Part shown: in pieces, positions 57,001-64,000 of the stretch
Numbering within the stretch: the first letter of the stretch is position 1
Layout of the letters: each line of letters starts with the position of its first letter
From: Porphyra umbilicalis
Lineage: Eukaryota; Rhodophyta; Bangiophyceae; Bangiales; Bangiaceae
Direction: 5' to 3'
Assembly: GCA_002049455.2 (NCBI GenBank)
Contig: KV919051.1
Location: 1 to 64,000, forward strand
Length of the DNA: 64,000 nt
Notes under the pieces: generated by a model
Told to the model about the DNA's origin: nothing
The model's database searches: none
The model's input: only the letters and a program-made list of their open reading frames with translations
Position numbers and translations under genes: made by a program

Positions 57001-59179
57001 GTCCTTTGCCAAGATCTCGGGGTACGTCGAGCAGGCGGACCTCCACGTGCAGGAGGCGACGGTGCGCGAGGCGCTCCAGTTTTCGGCCGCTCTCCGCGGC
57101 GGCCGCGACGTCTCCGAGGCCGACCAGGCCGCCCGCGTGGAGGACGCGATGGACAAGCTGCAGCTGCGGTCGGTGCAAGACCAGCTCATCCTGTCGCTCG
57201 CGCCCTCCCACCTAAAGAAGCTGACGATTGGCTGCGAGCTGGTCGGCATTGGCAGCGACGCCATCCTCTTCCTCGACGAGCCAACGTCGGGGCTGGACGC
57301 CCGCGACGCCCTGTCGGTCATTGCGGGCCTGCGGCTCATTGCCGCCGACCGCGTGGCGGTTGTGTGCACCATCCACCAGCCGTCGCAGGAGCTGTTTGCG
57401 TCGTTTGATCGGCTGCTGCTGCTCTCCCGTGGCGGTAACATGGTCTACATGGGGGACCTCAACGCGGCAGAGGGGGAGCCGCTCGAGGGTGTTGCGGGCG
57501 GCAAGCTGATGGCCTACTTTCAAGACCACGGGGCAGCGCCGCTGCCGCAAGGCCGCAATCCGGCTGAGCACATGGTGCGTTTGGGGCGCCTGGCGGGCGG
57601 GGGGCGAGAGGGAGTGGGAGTGTGCGCGCCGCCGTCGTGGACTGGTCGCGCGTGGGCGGGGATGTGCGGCGGCTATGGCACATGTATTGCGTCGTGACCG
57701 CGTGAGCACTCCCATTGACTCGTCTTGCTAACCGCCCGCACGCTCCATATCTCCCGTTTGCTCCCTATGCTTGCATTGTTTCCTTTTCTGGGCGTATCCT
57801 CTTCCTCTCTCGCAGTTGACGGTTATTGGCGCGGGGACGAGCGGTAGCTCGGAAATCGACTGGAACCGGGTGTGGCTTGACTCGGACGAGCGCAAGGCCA
57901 TTGAGGGGCGCATCGACGGCTCGGACGGCAAGCCACCGCTGGTGTCGGAGCAGCTGCACGGCCGCGTCCCCGAGGGCGGCAAGCGCGCCGCCAGCCGCCG
58001 CCAGCAGCTGCGCTACTGCATTGTGCGCATGTACCGCCGCTTTTGGCGGCTGCCCGCCTACAACTTTACGCGCCTCATGACGATGCTCTTTTTGGCGTGC
58101 CTCCTCGGGTTGGCGCTGTTGCAGATTGCGAGCTTTTCCAACGACGACAACACGCAGGAGGCGGCGGGCCTCATCCCTGGCGCGGCCTTCCTCTCCATTC
58201 TTCCGGGCATCCTCTCCACCAACAACGCCGTGTCGCCGGCGATTTCCACTCGCGCGGCCATGTATCGCGAGCTGGCCGCGGGGGAGTACGGTGTGTGGGC
58301 GTTTTACGTCGCACAAGGGGCGGCCGAGGTGCCCTACGCGGTGCTGACGACCGTTGCGTTTTTGGTTCCGTACAACGCGCTCGTCGGCCTGCCCTGGTCC
58401 GCCTTCCCCTTTTACCTGCTCGCGGCCGTGCTCTTCTACACCTTTGCCATCTTCATCGGGCAGGCGATTGCGGCCGTGTCGCCGACCGAGGAGATTGCGC
58501 TGACTCTTGCGCCGCTCGTCAACACAATCCTGAATGTCCTCTCTGGCTTCCTCATCAAGCGCGCGGATATCCCATCCTACTGGTACGTGTCGTGTTGCTC
58601 ACGTGGTTGCCTGGGCTCGCTCTTGGGGGCGTGCTTCGATTATCGCTGTGTGCTCGTCCAGTCTGTATTGCCTGGGCAGCTCTCTGACTCGGCGCTCTCG
58701 CTTGTGTCTCCCTGCCATGCATTGTCTGTCTGCTTATACCCTCGCATCTACCGCCCCTTGCGCCACTGTCGCCCACTTTTCTTCTCCAACTCACACGCGC
58801 CTCCCCCGTTCCCCACTGCAGGATATGGCTGTACTGGGCCAACCCGTATGCGTATTTCAATGCTGCGGTACTCCGCAACCTCCTCTCCGACATGACATTC
58901 ACGTGCCCGCCCGAGGAGCGCCTGATCATCCCGCGCCCAGCCGAGTTTTCGACCTGCACCGCCATCCCCGACGGCGCCAGCTACGTCGACGTGACGCGGC
59001 CTTCGGGGGCGCCCGCCTGTGCGGCGTGCCCCATCAACTCGGGGAGCCAAGTGCTGGAGCGCTTCACCGTGATGGACGTGGACAAGTGGATTGGGATTGT
59101 CGCGCTGGTCGGCTTCATCGTGCTCGCGCGGGTGGCGACGGCCCTCGCCCTCAAGTTCACCCGCCACATGACGCGGTGA
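54055..59179 (+). CDS. Full-size PDR/ABCG ABC transporter, four exons
   Basis: Plasma-membrane efflux pump of the pleiotropic drug resistance type, 1467 residues, order (NBD-TMD)x2. Exons are 54055-55020, 55262-57574, 57816-58582 and 58823 minus one base (58822) to 59179. Introns 55021-55261, 57575-57815 and 58583-58821 all have GT-AG ends and keep phase. NBD1 has APPGGGASTLL in place of a normal Walker A (the lysine is lost), an intact signature GVSGGEKKRVTVGE and a Walker B ending MDNWSKGLDSAT (Asn for the catalytic Glu). NBD2 has a canonical Walker A MGSSGAGKTTLLDVLAQRK, a degenerate signature LAPSHLKKLTIG and canonical LFLDEPTSGLD. One composite ATP site is therefore dead and one active, as in fungal Pdr5. 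Each TMD has about six hydrophobic helices, with the PDR marks IPNFLIWLYWASPVQWAYHA and IWLYWANPYAYFNA. The frame is intact with no homopolymer breaks. The substrate is not predictable. Confidence 0.93.
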
Positions 59180-62100
59180 GGGTCACGCGCGGGCCGCCGC
59201 AGGCCCAGCGGCGTGTTGCGTTTTTCGGGCAACACCCGGGCCCCTTTTCCTTTCCTCCTGCTTGGTGACTATTTTTTTTTGTCTTGCTTGCACTGTGTTT
59301 GCTTCTTATGTGGTGATAACTGTCTTTCTGTGTGGCATTTGGTCCGTCCATGGCAGTGGGCTGCGCCAGAGTACCCACGCGACGCCTCGGCTCGCCGTTC
59401 TTGGACGGCGTCCGCAGCCGCTCACGGCTGTCCCCGGTATGAGCCCCGCTTCCCAGTTCAGGCCCATTTACAGCGGACACGGTGTTTGATTGTTCCAGTC
59501 TCCTGGCGGACAGCCACCCAGCTGGCGACGCCTCGGACCCGCGCGCTGCAGGGGCCCGCGACCACCCGGGTGGTGGTACCCCAGGCCCACCCTCACCCGT
59601 GAGTGTGGCGACCGCGGCCGCGGCCGCGGCGGTCAGAGTCAGAGGCGTCCCCGGCCTGGCGGCGGACGCGGCCGGGGGGGGGGGCCCCACCGGGGCAGCC
59701 GCTGTGGCGGTTGCCGCCCCCGGCACGGGTCGGCGGCTGGTCGGGGTTTGCCGCCGCCCCCCCCGCGCGGGCACCGTGGTGGGGGCAAGCCCGGCGGGGG
59801 TGACGCGCGACCGCGTGGGTGGGGGTCGGCGCGGCGGGCGGCAGCGGGAGGCACTGTCGCAGCGGCCTGGGGCCCGCCCACGTGCGCGGCGCTGGGGCTG
59901 CTTCTGGACCCTTGTCGCGCGCCTCGACGCTGCCTGCCGGCCGCGCCCGCACGCGCCGCGGGGGGGCGACACCGCCCGCCACGCCGCCGCCCCCCGTGTC
60001 CACGCAGCGCGCCGGCGCGCCGCCCCGCGCGCCGCCCCCGCCGGCGCACGCCCCACCGCGGGGGCACCCCAAGGGGGCCGCGGGAGACGAAAAAAAAAAT
60101 CGAGCCCGGGCGCTTGGGCGGCGCGCCACCCCCCCCCCCCCCAAAAGGGGTCGCCACTGGCACGCGCCCCCACCCCCCCAAAAAAACAACAACAAAAAAC
60201 CAGCGTACGCCGGCCGCCGCCGGCACGCGGCGCTGCACCGCCACGGGCGTGCGCGGCAGTGCAGACCCCCCCCCCTACAGCTGGCACGGGAGCCACCACC
60301 GACGGCGCGCGCGCCCCCCCCCCCCCGGCGCCCCCCCTCTGCACGCAGGGTGCCCGACGATGGGGCACGCCGCACCCTTGCCGCCGCACCCGCCGGTGCC
60401 ACGGCGACGGGCGACACACCGTTCCCCCCCCCCCCCCAAACGCGCCGTGCTCCCTCCCCCCACGCCCACCCCTCCCGGCGGACCGACACACGAGGGGCAC
60501 CTGCCGCCGCCGACGCCCACCATTGGTGGTGCATCCGCGACGATGTCCTTTGACACCGTCGCTGCGGCCGGCGGGTCCCGGCGCGGGGGGCAGCAAAGGC
60601 CACCCGCCAACAACGACGACGACAGCGGTGGGCCTGCACCGCGTCCGCCCTCGGCCCGGTCGTGGAGCACTCCCCCATCCCCGCACCCGCACGGCGCGCA
60701 CCAGTAGCTTGTGCTGCTACCGCCACTCGCCGTCGAGGTGGCGGCGGCGACGCGGGCAGAAAAGGTAGTGACAGCGGCGGCGCTGGTGAGGCGGTCCTCG
60801 CTGGCGGCGGCGGACGCCGATGAAGGGCCACAAGCAGCGGCGTCGCCGCGCACGCCTTCCCCTCCCCGACGTGCCGCCGCTCCGCCTCCCCCACGAGCCG
60901 CAGTGGCGTTGCCGTCACGGTCGCGGCACCGTTGGTCACAACGCTCCTACCTCGTGCAGCCACACTACCACCACATTAAATAGCAACAATCCACACAGGC
61001 CCTTGTGTCCATCCTGGGGCATTGAGGCTGTGTCTTGACGGCGCGTGCACGTGCACGTGATTGGGTCCGAATATGGAGCAACAATATCACCACATTAGCA
61101 ACATTTTTACCGATTCTCCTCGGGACGACGCCGCAGGCTGTCCCTCCACTTTTCTCCCGCCACCCTTCTCTGCCCATCGTACGCTTCAGACATCGTTTGT
61201 GCGTTTTTTTTCTTTTCGAGGTCTGAAGAGGCGACGTGGGAGCGGCGGCCGCCGCCCCGGGGGCCGACCAGACCGGGGCGGCGTCAGCGCGTGCGCGTTG
61301 GCACGGCGTCACTCTTGGCGTGAGGGAGGAGCGGGGCGCTGCCCCTCCCTAAACCTGTGGTGGGCGGCGAGAACGTACGATCTTTACCGCTGGTCTTTTG
61401 CAACGCTTGTGGTACGCATGTGTGCCGTATCCGTGCCAACAGTAGCTGCCGCACATGACTGGCCAAGAGAAACATGGAACCGTCGGCTGACGCAGCTGAA
61501 GTCGACCGCGGAAGTTCCCAAAAAGCAGGAAATGAACCAGCGGCTTGGCAGCGGCGGGGGAGAGCGCGGTTGCCTGCTTGCAAAGAGGATAGACACGCAG
61601 ACAACGTGTTGTCCGCTTTTTTTTCAGAGCAAAATTGGTGGCAGCAGCCATACCAATCTCCCCCCTTTCTCAAACAAGCGACGTCTTCAATGTGTACGGG
61701 GGGGCGTACGAAGCTGCTCCGACAGTATGGGACTCCGCACGGGGAGTTCGTCCGGCCTCTCGTACAGGTGGTCGTTCTTCTGACTGTGGACGAGAGCTGT
61801 TTGCCGATGCGCGGGCCGCCTGCCAGAACCTGGAATGGATCCGGTCCGGAGCGCAATGAAATCTTGATGATGAACCACTGGGCGGCCTGACAAACGTGCA
61901 GCCCGGCGGCACAGACAAGGTTGGCCACGTCTGTTTTTGAACGCGGGGACAAGAGCTCCTCAGCGACCAGCCGTCGCCGTCTGCTACCAGTCCCTCAGCT
62001 CTTGGATCGCATCTGCAGCGCATGACTATCGAGGACGATCACTCCAGTTGTGTCCCAAAAGAAAGGTGCCACGTAGGCGTGTTCGGCATCGGGCTGGTTG

Positions 62101-62936
62101 TCCCCACGCGCTGGTCTGCTGGCACAAAAACTGTAGGAAGAAGACTGCCTTGTCAGTGCTGTCATGCCTGGCCAACGTGCGGTTCCAGGGGGCCCTCGCG
62201 GCAGCGCCGCAAAGGTCATGGAGCCGAGCGCGGCCAGTGGGAATCGGCCAAGCCGTTTTTCCAGAGCAGGCCACAGAATCTTGCCCGGGTGAACAAGCCT
62301 TTGTGGCCTACACGCGCCCGGGCGGTCGGCTGTCCGACAGCCGACCCATCAACTGTCCGCGTCATGATTCACGTCCGCCCATCTGTTGGGCAGCCTGTCC
62401 CGTTGGCCCCCTGCAACGCGTGACGTTGGACCTGCCAACGGCGCGGGGGTGGCGCCCCCGCCTCGGGCTGCTTGGCGGGTCTCACGCGCCAATGCCGCGC
62501 GGTGCTGCGCGGTCGCCGCGCCACGCCTCACGCGGGCCGCGACCCGGGGTGACCCGACCACTTTTGTTTTTGCGCGACGTGCGCACCGCGAGAAGGGGAA
62601 TGAGGCGAGGCTGCTTGGTGTGGCTGCTGCGTGGTGACGACGGGGTCGCCGTCTGCCTTGCACCCCGCCGTGCTTTCTTTTTTCCACCAAGGGTGCGGTG
62701 TGCCTCTTTGCCCGTCCGACCCAGAGGTGGTACTGTGTTTTGCCATTATAGTAAGGCGCTGGCCGCCGTTGGCCGCGCGGACCTGACAGTGCGTTCGAGG
62801 TGCCCGACGGCTCCTGTCCAGAGCGGTCCTCGGTGGACCGCGCACCGCCGCTAACGAGGACGATCTGCCCTCAGCTGCTCGGCCGGGGCCAGCCCCCCCG
62901 CCCCACCTCGCGTCCGACCGAGTCCCGGCGCAAAAC
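59180..62936. other. 3.7-kb stretch without a supported gene
   Basis: It begins with the PDR 3' region (T-rich near 59270-59340). Between 59.5 and 60.9 kb the DNA is GC-rich with long Pro/Arg/Gly-rich frames on both strands and short A runs near 60090 and 60180. I see no domain in them. Between 61.0 and 62.9 kb composition is more even and frames are short to moderate (138 codons at 61474-61890, 305 codons at 61937-62854), again without a recognisable motif. Some could be lineage-specific genes. Confidence 0.4.
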
Positions 62937-63188
62937 GTGTCCACCCGTCTGACACACAAGTCGCGGCGCGAGCGGGGGCCGGTGACTATTTTCGCGCCGC
63001 CGCCACCGACGCGTGCGCCATTGGTCGGCGGTCGGTGGTGGTGCACACCCCGCTTGCCCTCCCCACTGACGGCCCCCGCCGGCGTGGCCGTCCCCGCCGT
63101 CGCGCCGACCCGCCACGACGGCACCCCCGTGCGATCCCGACCGGTCGGCGGGGCGGGCCGGGAGAAGGGCGCCGCGCGTCCCCCCGCT

Positions 63189-64000
63189 ATGGGGATGTGT
63201 GCCAACCTAACCGTCCGCCTCGTCGGGCGGCTGCGCTTCAAGACGACGAGCTCGTGGCGGTCCAAGACGACGACCGACGATGCGCGCGTCGCGCGGTCGG
63301 CGTCGGCGCTCGCCATTCCGGGCCTGCGCTTGGTGACGTTGGGGGAGGATGGGCTGCTGCGGATAGAGGTACGCTGTGTGGGTCGGGTGGCGGGACCGCT
63401 CCGCCATTCATGTCGTGGTGGTAGTGCTTGGGCTTTTTGACTGCCGACGGTCGCCGCAGTCGCCCAAAGCTTGCCCGCTTCATGTCGTGTGTTCTAATAT
63501 GTGCCCCCGCCTCTTGCTTGCTTTCTTGCGTCGCTTCCGACCTGCTCCGTCCTTGTTGACCGCCCCCCCCGTCCCCACAGATGGTTGACGGCGAGTTGCA
63601 GCTCGCCATCCGGGGCGGCTCGATCCAGGCGCCCGCGGGCGGCCGCCGCCGTCGGGTGACCGGACGGTCCGCCGCTCCCGCCGGCGACGGCGATGAGGCG
63701 GGCGGCGGCGGCGCCGTCCGTGAGGGGCCGGCCGGGGAACCCCTGTACGTGTACCCGGGGGAGAAAGGCCGCCGCTCCGGCGCCGACGGGCGCGTGCAGC
63801 TCTACTTTGCCAATGCTACCGAGCGAACCGTGTGGCGGATTGCGCTCGAGCGGGCTGTCAAGGTACGTTTTTTTATCTGTTTGGGGGTCACTGCGGAGGT
63901 GGCCATGGATGTGAGGGTGTCCACCCGCTTGTTTCCGATGTCGTCGATAGTCGTGTCCATTTTCCGCTCGCACACGTGCTGACTTGACCTGTGACATCTC
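63189..64000 (+). CDS. 5' part of a gene encoding a PH-like domain, continues past the window
   Basis: Two exons are visible. Exon 1 (63189-63368) encodes CANLTVRLVGRLRFKTTSSW and IPGLRLVTLGEDGLLRIE. The intron 63369-63580 (212 bp, GTACGC...CCACAG) joins in phase to exon 2 (63581-63862), MVDGELQLAIRGGSIQ ... LYVYPGEKG ... VQLYFANATERTVWRIALER, which stops at a GTACGT donor at 63863. Strands of a small barrel followed by an Ala/Glu-W-x3-L helix ('ERTVWRIALERA') fit a PH-like fold, which would bind membrane lipids or proteins. This is suggestive only. The frame is open upstream to an ATG at 62937, so the start may be earlier. The 3' part lies outside the window. Confidence 0.45.

Noticed and set aside
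59482-60963. Open frames of 400-510 codons on both strands
   Set aside because: Composition-driven, Pro/Arg/Gly-rich, no motif, and they overlap each other on opposite strands.
61937-62854. 305-codon plus-strand frame
   Set aside because: No recognisable block, Arg/Pro-rich towards its end, no splice or homology support. Left as unsupported rather than called.
1-64000. tRNA, rRNA and CRISPR arrays
   Set aside because: No cloverleaf with a convincing T-loop, no rRNA core sequence and no regularly spaced repeat-spacer array was noticed on reading. This is not a computed search.

Overview
The window looks like nuclear DNA of a GC-rich eukaryotic alga, most likely a bangiophyte red alga of the Porphyra/Pyropia kind. 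This is an inference. It rests on the very high GC, Ala/Gly/Pro-rich proteins, few and short GT-AG introns (142-276 bp where exon phase confirms them), a SHAQKYF-type MYB protein, a nuclear-encoded HslV with a presequence-like N-terminus, and KDZ-type transposase sequence. Poly-C and poly-G runs of 8-33 bases are very common. Conserved coding sequence often resumes in a neighbouring frame across such a run, so most frame breaks in host genes are probably homopolymer miscounts.

Layout. 0-2.1 kb: MYB-like SHAQKYF protein inside GCC-microsatellite DNA. 2.1-5.6 kb: no recognised gene, with diverged direct duplications. 5.6-10.1 kb: long low-complexity protein ending in a PHO80-type cyclin box. 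11.2-14.1 kb: six-hairpin-type glycosidase-like protein. 14.3-15.5 kb (minus): HslV. 16.0-17.1 kb (minus): beta-propeller protein. 17.5-18.3 kb: secreted or membrane-anchored beta-sandwich protein. 19.2-22.3 kb: acidic zinc-ribbon protein. 23.2-27.1 kb: CSB/ERCC6/Rad26 SNF2 ATPase. 28.6-31.1 kb: AAAP-like transporter.

About 31.1-53.9 kb is an accessory island without recognisable housekeeping genes. It holds a decayed minus-strand gene (32.0-35.4 kb), a 241-bp direct repeat pair spaced 997 bp, a decayed plus-strand gene (37.6-40.9 kb), a 243-codon ORF, a KDZ-type transposase with two in-frame stops (42.7-46.6 kb), an intact-looking spliced PIF1-family helicase (48.1-49.6 kb) and a convergent spliced orphan protein of about 776 residues (49.6-52.1 kb). 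The last three may form one large composite DNA transposon. That is the most interesting candidate here.

54.1-59.2 kb carries a complete four-exon full-size PDR/ABCG transporter of 1467 residues with asymmetric nucleotide-binding sites. 59.2-63.2 kb has no gene I can support. The right edge holds the first two exons of a gene encoding a PH-like fold. The host genes (repair, proteolysis, transport, transcription, cell cycle) do not form a pathway; they are ordinary neighbours.
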